In this document: positions 7,321 to 15,824 of the stretch, in pieces | Layout: every line of letters starts with the position of its first letter | How positions within the stretch are numbered: the stretch's first letter is position 1 | Assembly (NCBI GenBank): GCA_937907205.1 | Contig: CALESE010000111.1 | Location: forward strand, 1 to 21,391 | Reading direction: 5' to 3' | DNA length: 21,391 nt | Origin: an uncultured Romboutsia sp. | Lineage (GTDB): Bacteria; Bacillota; Clostridia; Peptostreptococcales; Peptostreptococcaceae | Position numbers and translations under genes: made by a program | The notes under the pieces: model-generated | The model's database searches: none | Told to the model about the DNA's origin: nothing | The model's input: the letters and a program-made list of their open reading frames with translations, nothing else

Positions 7321-8157
7321 ATGTTAGTTATAGGACCACATATTTCTATAGCAAAAGGGTTTGGTAAAGCAGCTCAAACTGCAGTAGAAATAGGAGCGAA
7401 TACTTTTCAATTTTTTAGTAGAAATCCAAGAGGAGGTAATGCTAAAGAGTTTAATGAAAAAGACATAGAAAAATTTCAAAAGATAAGAAAAGAAAATAAT
7501 TTTGGACCAATACTAGCTCATGCACCTTATACAATGAATTTAGGTGGGGCAAAGGATGATGTTTATGAATTTGCTAAAAGAGTTGTAAAAGAAGATACAC
7601 AAAGAATGGATTCTTTAGGAATAGAATATATGTGTTTTCATCCTGGAAGTCATGTAGGTGGAGGAATAGACTTTGGTATACAAAGAATAATAGATGCACT
7701 TAATGAAACTTTAACAGGAGAAGAAAATATAACATTACTTCTTGAAACTATGTCTGGAAAAGGAACTGAAATAGGATTTGATTTTAATCAAATCAAAAGA
7801 ATAATTGATGGAGTAAATCATAATGAAAAATTAGGAGTATGTTTAGATACATGCCATATATTCTCAGCTGGATATGATATAGTAAATAATCTAGATGAAG
7901 TATTAGAAGAATTCGACACTATAATTGGACTAGATAGATTAAAGGCTATTCACTTAAATGATAGTATGATGCTATTTGGAGATAAAAAAGATAGACATGA
8001 AGTAATTGGTGAAGGTAAGATAGGGCTAGAAGCTATAATAAACTTTATGACTCATCCAAAGATAAGTCATTTACCATTTTTCTTAGAAACTCCTCTAGAG
8101 GAAGATGGGCATAAAAGAGAAATTGAAATGATAAAAAATATATTAAATAATAAATAA
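7321..8157 (+). CDS. nfo: Endonuclease IV (AP endonuclease)
   Basis: It incises DNA 5' of abasic sites in base-excision repair, using three metal ions in a TIM barrel. The 278 residues show GPHIS (metal His), NTFQFFSRNPRG, ILAHAPYTMNLG, CFHPGSHVGGG, LLLETMSGKGTE (ligand Glu), GVCLDTCHIFSAGYD, IHLNDSMMLFGDKKDRHE, IGEGKIG and FFLETPLE, which is the full endonuclease IV signature set. I start at ATG 7321 because AAGGAGG (7305-7311) is correctly spaced for it; the in-frame ATG at 7276 lies inside the upstream terminator's T-run. With endonuclease III at 12090 the window carries two base-excision repair enzymes, in separate units. Confidence 0.96.
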   Translation: MLVIGPHISIAKGFGKAAQTAVEIGANTFQFFSRNPRGGNAKEFNEKDIEKFQKIRKENNFGPILAHAPYTMNLGGAKDDVYEFAKRVVKEDTQRMDSLGIEYMCFHPGSHVGGGIDFGIQRIIDALNETLTGEENITLLLETMSGKGTEIGFDFNQIKRIIDGVNHNEKLGVCLDTCHIFSAGYDIVNNLDEVLEEFDTIIGLDRLKAIHLNDSMMLFGDKKDRHEVIGEGKIGLEAIINFMTHPKISHLPFFLETPLEEDGHKREIEMIKNILNNK

Positions 8158-8158
8158 A

Positions 8159-8195
8159 AAATAATAAAGAGGACTTAACATTCTCTTTATTATTT
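8159..8195. terminator. Bidirectional terminator between nfo and the rusA-like gene
   Basis: AAATAATAAAGAG (8159-8171) pairs with CTCTTTATTATTT (8183-8195). The arms are flanked by A-rich sequence on the left and T on the right, so either strand yields a hairpin with a U-rich tail. It serves the convergent genes on both sides. Confidence 0.8.
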
Positions 8196-8197
8196 AA

Positions 8198-8602
8198 CTA
8201 CTTTAGTTCAATATTATAAGAAACGTCATATTTTGATACGGGATAAAGCTCTATTTCTACGCGAGGGTTATCTTTGTCTATAAAGTCAAATAATAAAACG
8301 GGTTTTAATTGTTTATCATTTTTTATTATGCCACTTTTTTCAATGCCATCACAGATACTCTTAGGATAGTTATGCAAATCCCCCATTCTTTTATTTGGGA
8401 AATATAGTTTCATTATAGTTATTAAATCTTCTTCTATTACATCCCCTTGGTACTGTTGGTTTATATAACCTGCAATCATATTTTCATAGGCTAAGTACTT
8501 AGAATGCTTACCTGTAGATGGCATCCAAGCTTGACCATGAATATTATGCAATTTAAAATTAGACTTACTTATAGGTCTACCTGGTATTATTAATTTAATC
8601 AA
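8198..8602 (-). CDS. RusA-like Holliday junction resolvase family protein
   Basis: RusA enzymes cut four-way DNA junctions and are common in prophages, though chromosomal copies exist in Firmicutes. The 134 residues start MIKLIIPGRPISKSN, the family's first strand, and contain GDLHNYPKSICDGIEKSGIIKNDKQ (74-98), matching the RusA active-site layout D-x-D-N-x3-K-x3-D...DD. D75, K81, D85 and D96 are kept, but the second Asp is H77 and the first Asp of the DD pair is N95. The start codon is TTG (8600-8602), preceded by GGTGAT. The gene stands alone between nfo and queG in opposite orientation, with no other phage genes nearby, so it is either a domesticated relict or a resident host gene. Activity is uncertain because of the changed position. 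Confidence 0.75.
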   Translation of the reverse strand: MIKLIIPGRPISKSNFKLHNIHGQAWMPSTGKHSKYLAYENMIAGYINQQYQGDVIEEDLITIMKLYFPNKRMGDLHNYPKSICDGIEKSGIIKNDKQLKPVLLFDFIDKDNPRVEIELYPVSKYDVSYNIELK

Positions 8603-8666
8603 GTTATCACCATCCTTATACTTTAGATATTATAAGACTAATAATTAATTAATGAAAGGATATTTT

Positions 8667-9575
8667 ATGAATAGTAATAAATTAAAAGAATTTTGTAGAA
8701 CAATAGGGTTAAAATGTGTGGGTATCGCAGGTATTGGACCATATGAAGACTTAGAAAGAAAAATTAAACAAAGACTAGTTAATGGATATATTACAGGTAT
8801 GGAAGAACCTATAGTTGAAAATAGAATAGATCCAAGAAATACTATGGAAAATGTTAAATCTATAATAGTTTGTGCATTTCCTTATTATAATGGTGAAATA
8901 AAAAACTCTAATATATCAAAATATTGTCAAGGTCAAGATTATCATATAGTAGTCAAAGAAATACTTCAAAAGATATGTGATTATTTAGTTAAAGAAATAC
9001 CAAATTTTGAGTATAAATATTTTGCTGACAATGGACCTTTAGTTGATAGACATTTAGCATATCTTTCAGGTATTGGATATTTTGGTATAAATAATAATAT
9101 AATAACAGATGAGTATGGATCTTATGTATTTATAGGATATATAATGAATAATTATGAATTTACCCCTGATGAACCATTACCAAAAACATGCATAAAATGT
9201 ATGAAATGTGTAAAATATTGTCCGGGAAATGCTCTTTTAGGAAATTATGATATGAATCCCAAAAGATGTTTATCATATATAACTCAAAAAAAGGAAGAAT
9301 TGACAGAAGAGGAGATATTTTTATTAAAAAAAGAGAAAAAAGTATTTGGTTGTGATATTTGTCAAGATGTATGTCCTCATAATAAAAATATACCTATAAC
9401 AGACATCAAAGATTTTAAAAATAATATAATTAGCAATTTAGAATATGATGAAATAAACTCAATTTCCAATAAAGAATTCAAAAGACGCTATGGAAATAGA
9501 GCATTTAGTTGGAGGGGGAGAAAGATAATAAAAAGAAATATGGATATAATATATGAAAAGTCAGATGAATTATAA
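8667..9575 (+). CDS. queG: Epoxyqueuosine reductase QueG (short form)
   Basis: QueG reduces epoxyqueuosine to queuosine at tRNA position 34, using cobalamin and two [4Fe-4S] clusters. The 302 residues contain the N-terminal cobalamin-binding domain with NRIDPRNTMENVKSIIV, FADNGPLVDRHLAYLSGIGYFGINN and the ferredoxin-like region C175-x2-C178-x2-C181-x3-C185-P, C201, C229-x2-C232-x3-C236-P, giving eight Cys for two clusters. It lacks the C-terminal HEAT-repeat extension of the longer QueG proteins. I start at ATG 8667, where GAAAGGA (8654-8660) is well placed; the in-frame ATG at 8652 overlaps that site. Other queuosine pathway genes are not in the window. Confidence 0.93.
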   Translation: MNSNKLKEFCRTIGLKCVGIAGIGPYEDLERKIKQRLVNGYITGMEEPIVENRIDPRNTMENVKSIIVCAFPYYNGEIKNSNISKYCQGQDYHIVVKEILQKICDYLVKEIPNFEYKYFADNGPLVDRHLAYLSGIGYFGINNNIITDEYGSYVFIGYIMNNYEFTPDEPLPKTCIKCMKCVKYCPGNALLGNYDMNPKRCLSYITQKKEELTEEEIFLLKKEKKVFGCDICQDVCPHNKNIPITDIKDFKNNIISNLEYDEINSISNKEFKRRYGNRAFSWRGRKIIKRNMDIIYEKSDEL

Positions 9576-9592
9576 ATTTATCTGACTTTTTT
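9556..9592 (+). terminator. Intrinsic terminator at the end of queG
   Basis: AAAAGTCAGAT (9556-9566) pairs with ATCTGACTTTT (9580-9590), with the stop codon inside the loop region and a six-T tail. Confidence 0.8.
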
Positions 9593-9692
9593 ACGTTTTA
9601 AATAAAAACAACAAGTAGACAAGTTTACTGACATATACTAGATAGTGTAATAAGTTAATATAATGTGTTTAAAGGATAAGGGGGGAAATATA

Positions 9693-11921
9693 TTGTTAAA
9701 ATATAATAATACATCAGAGATAGAACCTCTAGAGGATATACTTGGTCAAAAAAGAGCAATAGATGCTATGGAGATTGGGTTAAAAATTGATAATCAGGCT
9801 TATAATATATATTTATCAGGAGAGTCGGGAACAGGTAAGACAACATATGTAAAAAAAATATTAAAGGAATATGCATCTAAAAAAAATTCTCAAAAAGATT
9901 GGTGTTATGTATATAATTTTGAGAAAAGCAGAGAGCCAATTATAATAGGATTAGAAAAGGGATTAGGAAAAGTATTCAAAAAAGATATAGAAAAACTAAT
10001 TGAAACATTACTAGAAGAATTAAAAGATACTTTTGAGAGTGAAGAAATAGAACTAGCTAAAAATCAAGTTCTTGAAGATTATGAAAAAGAAAAGGATGTA
10101 CTTTTAAAGAAAATAAAAAAATATGGTGAAGAAAAAGGATTTGAATTAAAAGATAGTAAAGTAGGTATGGTATTTATACCTATTGAAGAAAATAAAGATG
10201 TAGAAGATGAGGAATTTTACCAAGTTAAAAAAGATTTAGAAAATATGGCAATACAAGTTGTGTATAAAATAAAGGCATTAGAAGATGAAGCTAGAGAAGA
10301 ATTATTAGATTTAGAAGAGGAAGTTGCAAGTTTTATTATAGATCCTCATATACAAGACTTGATTGATAAATATAAAGATTATAATAAAGTAAAAACTTAC
10401 TTAAATAATATGAAAAAAAATATATTAGAATATGTGTATTTATTCTATTTGGATGAAGAAGATTTAAAAGAAAAATATGATAAAGAACATTTCATGAAAT
10501 ATGAGGTAAACTTATTTGTTGATAATAGCTGTGAAGAAGATAATTGTGTGCCTATAATATTTGAGATGAATCCAAGTCCAGCTAATTTATTTGGTAAGGC
10601 TGAATACGATTACTATAATGGAAGTATAAAGACAGATTTTACAAAATTAATTCCTGGAGCAGTTCATAAAGCAAATGGAGGATATTTAGTTTTATATGTA
10701 GATAGGCTTTTAAGATACGCTATGTCTTGGGATTTATTAAAAGGAGCAATACAATCTAGAGAATTAGGTGTGGATACGCAAACATCTATAAAGCCAGAAA
10801 GTATGCCAATAGATATGAAGGTAATACTTATTGGGAACCAAGAGATGTATAATATTTTATATAGTTATGACCCTGATTTTAGTAAATATTTTAAGATATT
10901 TGTAGATTTCGATAGTGAAATGGAAAAAAATGAAGTAAATGAGTATGGAATAGCTAGATTTATATCATATCAATGCAATAAAAATAATTTAAAACATTTT
11001 ACTCACGAGGCAGTAGAAGAAGTTTTAAAATATAGCACTAGATTAAGTGGAGATTTATATAAACTATCAACTCAATTTAACAAAATAATGGAAGTTATAA
11101 TAGAAGGTGATGCATATGCAAAAATAAGAGAGTCTGAATATGTAAATAAAGAGGACGTAATAAAAGCAATAGAAGGAAGAAAGAAAAGACTAAATAGAAT
11201 AGAAGATAAGATGGATGAATCATTAGAAGATGGGTTTACACTAATTGAGACACAGGGTGAAAGAGTCGGAGTAATAAATGGATTATCAGTATTAAGTACA
11301 GGTGAGTATTCTTTTGGTAGACCATCAAGAATTACAGTAACAACTAGTCCTGGTAATGAAGGTATAGTCAATATTGAAAGAGAAGTAAAGATGAGTGGGT
11401 CTATACACAGTAAGGGCGTTTTAATTTTAGGTGGATATATAAGTGAAACATTTGCTCAAGATTTCCCGCTATCACTTAATGCATATATTTGCTTTGAGCA
11501 AAATTATGGTGGTGTTGATGGAGATAGTGCTACGGGTGCTGAAGTATATGCATTGTTATCGTCATTAAGTAAAATTCCTTTAAAACAAAATATAGCAGCA
11601 ACAGGATCAATGAACCAAAAAGGAGAAATACAGGTAGTAGGTGGAATTACAGAAAAGATAGAAGGTTTTTACTCAGTTTGCAAGAAAAAAGGTTTTAAAG
11701 GAAATGAAGGTGTTATAATGCCTAAGAATAATATGAGAAATTTAGTATTATCTGATGAAATAAATAAAGCAATTGAAGAAGGAAAATTTAAAATTTATAC
11801 AATAGAAACAGTAAAAGAAGCTATGGAAATATTAACAGACAGTAGTTTTGATGAAATTAAAGATTTAGTAAAAGAACAACTTGAAAAATTCAGCAAAATA
11901 GAAAGAGGTAACAAAAATTAG
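9693..11921 (+). CDS. Lon-type ATP-dependent protease with divergent AAA region
   Basis: It is a cytoplasmic ATP-driven serine protease of the Lon superfamily in the AAA_32/Lon_C architecture, as in E. coli YcbZ (LonH) and clostridial proteins often called LonB. In the 742-residue form, Walker A is GESGTGKTT (43-51, K49). A long charged helical insert, probably coiled coil, covers about 85-270. GGYLVLYVDRLLR holds the Walker B-like strand. The C-terminal protease domain has GDSATGAE with S612 and GGITEKIEG with K655; their spacing of 43 equals that of the E. coli Lon Ser-Lys pair. I choose TTG 9693 as start because AAGGGGGG (9678-9685) precedes it at 7 bases, whereas ATG 9663 has no ribosome binding site and overlaps a TATAAT (9659-9664). 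It is flanked by terminators, so it is a single-gene unit. Confidence 0.9.
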   Translation: MLKYNNTSEIEPLEDILGQKRAIDAMEIGLKIDNQAYNIYLSGESGTGKTTYVKKILKEYASKKNSQKDWCYVYNFEKSREPIIIGLEKGLGKVFKKDIEKLIETLLEELKDTFESEEIELAKNQVLEDYEKEKDVLLKKIKKYGEEKGFELKDSKVGMVFIPIEENKDVEDEEFYQVKKDLENMAIQVVYKIKALEDEAREELLDLEEEVASFIIDPHIQDLIDKYKDYNKVKTYLNNMKKNILEYVYLFYLDEEDLKEKYDKEHFMKYEVNLFVDNSCEEDNCVPIIFEMNPSPANLFGKAEYDYYNGSIKTDFTKLIPGAVHKANGGYLVLYVDRLLRYAMSWDLLKGAIQSRELGVDTQTSIKPESMPIDMKVILIGNQEMYNILYSYDPDFSKYFKIFVDFDSEMEKNEVNEYGIARFISYQCNKNNLKHFTHEAVEEVLKYSTRLSGDLYKLSTQFNKIMEVIIEGDAYAKIRESEYVNKEDVIKAIEGRKKRLNRIEDKMDESLEDGFTLIETQGERVGVINGLSVLSTGEYSFGRPSRITVTTSPGNEGIVNIEREVKMSGSIHSKGVLILGGYISETFAQDFPLSLNAYICFEQNYGGVDGDSATGAEVYALLSSLSKIPLKQNIAATGSMNQKGEIQVVGGITEKIEGFYSVCKKKGFKGNEGVIMPKNNMRNLVLSDEINKAIEEGKFKIYTIETVKEAMEILTDSSFDEIKDLVKEQLEKFSKIERGNKN

Positions 11922-11951
11922 TTTAAATAAACAAACTTAGGGTAATTTTAA

Positions 11952-11989
11952 AATAAAGCAAAAACAACTAAAGTTTTTGCTTTATTTTT
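11952..11989 (+). terminator. Intrinsic terminator after the Lon-type protease
   Basis: AATAAAGCAAAAAC (11952-11965) pairs perfectly with GTTTTTGCTTTATT (11973-11986) over loop AACTAAA, followed by T. Confidence 0.88.
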
Positions 11990-12035
11990 ATGCAAGAAAA
12001 AGAAAATTTAAAAAAAAATAATTTGTTATATATAG

Positions 12036-12064
12036 TTGAATATAGTAGATAATATAAATATAAA
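12036..12064 (+). promoter_or_regulatory. Probable sigma-A promoter of nth
   Basis: TTGAAT (12036-12041) and TATAAA (12059-12064) are separated by 17 bases, giving a start near 12071 and a leader of about 19 bases ending in AAGGGGG. It falls between the upstream terminator and nth. Confidence 0.4.
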
Positions 12065-12089
12065 ATTTAAATTTAAGGGGGATTTTTTA

Positions 12090-12719
12090 ATGAAAGATGT
12101 TAATAAAATATTAGATAAATTAGAGGAGATTTATCCAGATGCTAAATGTGAATTAAATTATACTACACCATTTGAACTATTGATAGCTACGATATTATCA
12201 GCTCAATGTACAGATGTAAGAGTTAATATAGTAACAGATAAATTATTTAAAAAGTATAATACAGCACAAGATTTTAATAAACTTAGTGTAGATGAAATTA
12301 GTGAAGAAATAAAGACTTGTGGCTTGTATAAAAGCAAATCTCAAAAGATAAAGCAAACATCTGAAATTTTATGTAAATTTTATGATGGAGAAGTTCCAAA
12401 CACATTGGAAGAGCTTGTAAAACTTCCAGGAGTTGGTAGGAAGACAGCTGGTGTTGTATTGAGTAATGCATTTGGACAAGATGCAATAGCAGTAGATACT
12501 CATGTATTTAGAGTATCAAATAGAATTGGTATAGTTAATACATCAACTCCAGAAAAAACTGAGTTTGCTCTTATGGAAGCTATACCAAAAAATAGATGGT
12601 CAAAATCACATCACCTTATGATTTTTCATGGAAGAAGAATGTGTAAAGCTAGAAATCCAGAATGTAGTATTTGTCCTATAAAAGATATGTGCAGTTATTT
12701 TGAAGAAAGGGATGACTAA
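12090..12719 (+). CDS. nth: Endonuclease III
   Basis: It is a DNA glycosylase/AP lyase that removes oxidised pyrimidines. The 209 residues show LLIATILSAQCTDVRVN, the helix-hairpin-helix LPGVGRKTAG with catalytic K118, VDTHVFRVSNRIG with catalytic D136, and the [4Fe-4S] loop C185-x6-C192-x2-C195-x5-C201, exactly the family spacing. I start at ATG 12090, 9 bases after AAGGGGG; a longer frame from TTG 12036 would start within the proposed promoter. The VanW-family gene begins 2 bases after its stop, so the two are probably cotranscribed. Confidence 0.96.
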   Translation: MKDVNKILDKLEEIYPDAKCELNYTTPFELLIATILSAQCTDVRVNIVTDKLFKKYNTAQDFNKLSVDEISEEIKTCGLYKSKSQKIKQTSEILCKFYDGEVPNTLEELVKLPGVGRKTAGVVLSNAFGQDAIAVDTHVFRVSNRIGIVNTSTPEKTEFALMEAIPKNRWSKSHHLMIFHGRRMCKARNPECSICPIKDMCSYFEERDD

Positions 12720-12721
12720 AA

Positions 12722-14029
12722 TTGAAAAAATATAAGCTAATAGCTATATTGTTAATAGGAATATTTTTTTTAGGAAGTATAAATTTAGTACAAGCTATTT
12801 CAAGAGAAGGAAAAATTAATAAAAATGTATATATAAACGATATAGATTTATCTAACTTATATAAAAACGAGGCAATATCTAAAATAAAAGAGAGAATAAA
12901 TTTAAATAATGAAATTAGTTTAAAATATAATGATAAAGAATTTAAATTAAAACTAAATGAAATAGGAGTTAAATATAATATTGATGAAGCTGTAAGCTCA
13001 GCATATATGGTTGGTAGAGATAAAGATTTTATATCAAATATAAAAACTAAAATAGATTTAGATTTGGGTGAAAATAAATCAATAAAATTAAATTATACTT
13101 ATAATGAAGATAAGCTGAATTATTATATAAACTTAATTAATTCAAAAATAAAAGTTGAACCGCTAAATGCTAATATAAGATTGGTAGATGGAAAGTTAAC
13201 ATATGAAAAAGAAGTATATGGATTAAAAATTGATGAAGAGGATTTAAAGAAATCTATATTGAACAATTTAGAAAATATATCGAGCAATGAAATAACAATA
13301 AATGTAAAAAAATTAACTCCTAAATATTTATATAAAGAATTGAGCAAAGTTGATACTGAATTGGGATATTATGAGACAGATTTTAATGAAAATAATAAAA
13401 ATAGAGCTAATAACATAAAAATAGCATCAGATGCTATTAATAATATAATTGTAAATCCTGGAGAAGAATTTTCATTTAATGAACATATGCATAATTGTTA
13501 TGTAAAAAAAATGTTTGAAAGTGCGCCTATAATAGTAAATGGCAAATTAGAAAAAGGTTTAGGTGGAGGTATATGCCAAGTATCTTCGACCTTATACAAT
13601 ACAGTACTTTATTCTGGGCTAGAGGTAACAAGAATTAGAAATCATTCTATACCTAGTTCATATATAAATAAAGGGAGAGATGCTACTGTATCTCATGGAA
13701 ATTTAGATTTTAGATTTAAAAATAATTATGATACTCCGATAGTTATATTTAGTAATGTTCATAATAATAAAGTAAAAACAATAATATATGGTCAAGCTAA
13801 AAATAAGAAAAATATAGAAATATTCACTGATATAGTTGAATGTATACCAAATAACACTGAAATAAAAAGTAGTAATGAACTTTATAAAGGTGAAAAATAT
13901 ATAGAAGAAGGACGAAAAGGATATAAAGTTAAAACATATAGAGTATACAAAGAAAGCCAAGATATAGAGTTGATTAATGAAAGTTATTATCCACCAAAGA
14001 ATAAAATAATAATATATGGAAATAAATAA
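12722..14029 (+). CDS. VanW family exported protein
   Basis: VanW proteins were named from the vanB vancomycin resistance cluster, but most, like this one, are chromosomal and of unknown biochemical role. The 435 residues have an N-terminal signal or anchor segment (about 5-25, KLIAILLIGIFFLGSINLVQA), a PG_binding_4-like region (about 35-200) seen in many clostridial VanW proteins, and the VanW domain at about 210-340 with NPGEEFSFNEH, GLGGGICQVSSTLYN and NHSIPSSYINKGRDATV. A tail of about 90 residues follows, without a recognisable SH3 or G5 repeat. It starts at TTG 12722 with GAAAGG upstream, 2 bases after nth. There is no van cluster here, so no resistance role should be assumed; action on the cell wall outside the membrane is inference. 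Confidence 0.9.
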   Translation: MKKYKLIAILLIGIFFLGSINLVQAISREGKINKNVYINDIDLSNLYKNEAISKIKERINLNNEISLKYNDKEFKLKLNEIGVKYNIDEAVSSAYMVGRDKDFISNIKTKIDLDLGENKSIKLNYTYNEDKLNYYINLINSKIKVEPLNANIRLVDGKLTYEKEVYGLKIDEEDLKKSILNNLENISSNEITINVKKLTPKYLYKELSKVDTELGYYETDFNENNKNRANNIKIASDAINNIIVNPGEEFSFNEHMHNCYVKKMFESAPIIVNGKLEKGLGGGICQVSSTLYNTVLYSGLEVTRIRNHSIPSSYINKGRDATVSHGNLDFRFKNNYDTPIVIFSNVHNNKVKTIIYGQAKNKKNIEIFTDIVECIPNNTEIKSSNELYKGEKYIEEGRKGYKVKTYRVYKESQDIELINESYYPPKNKIIIYGNK

Positions 14030-14036
14030 AATAAAA

Positions 14037-14092
14037 CTATATAAATAATACAATCTCCTGTTTATAAACAGGAGATTGTATTATTTATATAG
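14037..14092. repeat. 56-bp perfect palindrome, probable bidirectional terminator
   Basis: Every base from 14037 to 14064 is complementary to its mirror base from 14065 to 14092, with no spacer. In RNA it would form a very long stem topped by TTTATAAA, with a CTCCTG/CAGGAG core. It starts 8 bases after the VanW stop. There is no pure T-run after it, only ATTATTTATAT within the right arm, so it can be read as a symmetric terminator whose tails are themselves base-paired. Confidence 0.85.
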
Positions 14093-14116
14093 AAAGAGAT
14101 AGTTTAATAAAGTTAG

Positions 14117-14145
14117 TTTTTACAATAGTAAATTTCTGTTATAAT
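14117..14145 (+). promoter_or_regulatory. Extended -10 promoter of the trmL-degV unit
   Basis: TGTTATAAT (14137-14145) is a full extended -10 element. The -35 is weak: TTTTTA at 17 bases or TTTACA at 15. The start near 14152 leaves a leader of about 94 bases before trmL, in which I see no riboswitch or clear hairpin. Confidence 0.55.
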
Positions 14146-14245
14146 TATAGTTGGATAAAAATGAGAATATAAAATAGTTATCATATAGAACTAGATTTAT
14201 AAAATTTGAAGTTGGAATTATTATTTTAACTAAGGAGGAATAAAT

Positions 14246-14716
14246 ATGTCATTAAACGTTGTTTTAGTAGAACCAGAAATACCTCAAAATACTGGTAATA
14301 TAATAAGAACATGTGCAGCAACTGGAACAACATTACATCTAGTAAGACCATTAGGATTCTCGTTAGAAGATAAATATTTAAAGAGAAGTGGACTTGATTA
14401 TTGGGATATAGCAAATATTAAGTACTATGATAGTTTTGAAGAAGTGGTAAAAAAGAACCCAGAAGGTACATTTTTTTTCTCTACGACAAAGGTAGATCAA
14501 GCTCATTCAGATGTTAAATTTGTTGAAAATTCTTTTATAGTATTTGGAAAAGAAACAAAAGGATTACCTGAAAGTTTGATAAAATCAAATTTAGAAACTT
14601 GTATAAGAATACCTATGATAAATGTTGAAAAAGCTAGATCACTTAATTTATCTAATTCAGTTGCAATAGTAGTTTTTGAAGCCTTAAGACAATTAGGTTA
14701 CCCTAATATGAGATAA
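14246..14716 (+). CDS. trmL: tRNA (cytidine(34)-2'-O)-methyltransferase TrmL
   Basis: TrmL methylates the ribose at the wobble position of some leucine tRNAs. It is a minimal SPOUT (trefoil-knot) protein, normally a homodimer. The 156 residues are full length and contain VEPEIPQNTGNIIRTCAATG, RPLGFSLEDKYLKRSGLDYWD, FGKETKGLPE and the knot motif IPMINVEKARSLNLSNSVAIV, which binds S-adenosylmethionine. AAGGAGG is 7 bases before the ATG. It is followed after 42 bases by degV, probably in the same unit. Together with QueG it is the second wobble-position modification gene in the window, though the two are not linked in one operon. Confidence 0.94.
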   Translation: MSLNVVLVEPEIPQNTGNIIRTCAATGTTLHLVRPLGFSLEDKYLKRSGLDYWDIANIKYYDSFEEVVKKNPEGTFFFSTTKVDQAHSDVKFVENSFIVFGKETKGLPESLIKSNLETCIRIPMINVEKARSLNLSNSVAIVVFEALRQLGYPNMR

Positions 14717-14758
14717 TGTTAAATTATATGAAAAAATTAGATAAGGGGGAATGTTTTA

Positions 14759-15604
14759 ATGAAAAATTTAAAAATAATATGTGATAGTTTATCAGATATA
14801 CCTAAAGAATTAGTTGAGAAACATGATATAGAAGTTGTACCTCTAACAGTAATATTAGACGGAAAAGAATATAGAGATGGAATTGATATATCAAAAGATG
14901 ACTTTTATAAGAGATTAAGAGGAGAAAATGCATATCCAAAGACTTCACAAGCTACTTATGCTCAATTTAAAGAAGTGTTTGAGAAATATGTAAATGAAGG
15001 AAGAAGTATACTTTATATAGCAGGATCATCATCTGCTACAGGAACTTATCAAAGTGCTGTTATGGCAAAAAATGATATTGATGGAGATATATATTTATAT
15101 GATTCTCAAACATTTACATATTTAATTGGAATGTTAGTAGTAGAAGCATCTAAACTTTCAAAAGAAGGAAAATCAATAGATGAAATTATAGAATCTATTG
15201 ATAAATTAAGAGAAAGAACATATGTATTATTCTCAGTAGATACTTTAGAGTATTTACAAAAAGGTGGAAGAATATCAGCTACAAAAGCTGCAATAGGCAG
15301 TATATTAAATATAAAACCGATTTTGGATATAAAGAATGGTTTAGTTTCACCAGTATGCCAAGTAAGAGGGAAAAAGAATGTATTATCTAAAATGCTAGAG
15401 CTTATAAAAGAAAATTGTGGAGAAAATTTAGATAATGATATTATATATATAGCATATAGTGATGATTTAAAAGAGAGAGAAAGATTTACTGATGCTATCA
15501 AAAAAGAGTTTAATCCTAAAAAGATTGAATACTTCCAAATAGGTACAGTAATAGGTTCTCATGCAGGACCAGGATTAACTGGAATAGTATGTTTAAAAAG
15601 ATAG
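14759..15604 (+). CDS. DegV family protein (fatty-acid-binding, FakB-like)
   Basis: DegV proteins bind one fatty acid between two domains. Some (FakB) present it to the kinase FakA for phosphorylation and use in phospholipid synthesis. The 281 residues show ICDSLSDIPKELVEKHDIEVVPLTV, GKEYRDGIDIS, PKTSQATYAQF, the loop SSSATGTYQSA, DTLEYLQKGGRIS and HAGPGLTG, covering the full family length. FakA (DAK-like) is not in the window, so a FakB role is possible but not shown. A GGGGGAA site precedes the ATG. The gene closes the trmL unit and ends in a terminator. Confidence 0.92.
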   Translation: MKNLKIICDSLSDIPKELVEKHDIEVVPLTVILDGKEYRDGIDISKDDFYKRLRGENAYPKTSQATYAQFKEVFEKYVNEGRSILYIAGSSSATGTYQSAVMAKNDIDGDIYLYDSQTFTYLIGMLVVEASKLSKEGKSIDEIIESIDKLRERTYVLFSVDTLEYLQKGGRISATKAAIGSILNIKPILDIKNGLVSPVCQVRGKKNVLSKMLELIKENCGENLDNDIIYIAYSDDLKERERFTDAIKKEFNPKKIEYFQIGTVIGSHAGPGLTGIVCLKR

Positions 15605-15606
15605 AT

Positions 15607-15638
15607 AAAAAACCTTCAATTTATATTGGAGGTTTTTT
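15607..15638 (+). terminator. Intrinsic terminator after degV
   Basis: AAAAAACCTTCAAT (15607-15620) pairs with ATTGGAGGTTTTTT (15625-15638) apart from one T/G position that can wobble, and the T-run is part of the right arm. Confidence 0.85.
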
Positions 15639-15786
15639 GTTATAAAGTAAAATGTATAATAAAATTTAAAAATGTATATTATTTTTATAAATAGTATATA
15701 TTATTAAAGTTATATATATTAAAAAATATTTGAAATTTAAAAAAATATAAGGAAAATAAATTAAATGTAGAATTAATGGTTAAAAT

Positions 15787-15824
15787 AGTGTAAAATAATA
15801 ATTAATTATTACATAATATATAAT
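15787..15824 (+). promoter_or_regulatory. Upstream control region of the BMP lipoprotein gene, with palindrome
   Basis: The bases between the degV terminator and this gene (15639-15841) are almost pure A/T. Near the end lie AGTGTAAAA (15787-15795), a 16-bp perfect palindrome TAATAATTAATTATTA (15796-15811), TACATAAT (15810-15817) and a TATAAT (15819-15824) without a good -35. AGTGTAAAA and TACATAAT recur before the ATPase gene. No purine riboswitch pattern is seen. Confidence 0.35.

Noticed and set aside
11072..11371. Minus-strand frame inside the Lon-type protease gene
   Set aside because: It is a shadow of the protease domain coding region, with no upstream signals.
12722..14029. Vancomycin resistance from the VanW name
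   Set aside because: No vanB-type ligase, VanX, VanH or VanRS gene is present, and chromosomal VanW proteins are common in Clostridia without resistance.
13703..14053. Minus-strand hydrophobic frame opposite the VanW gene
   Set aside because: Its Tyr/Ile/Phe-rich content is the complement of AT-rich coding DNA, and the VanW domain on the plus strand is clear.
15106..15501. Minus-strand frame opposite degV
   Set aside because: It lies wholly inside a full-length DegV family gene and shows no motifs of its own.
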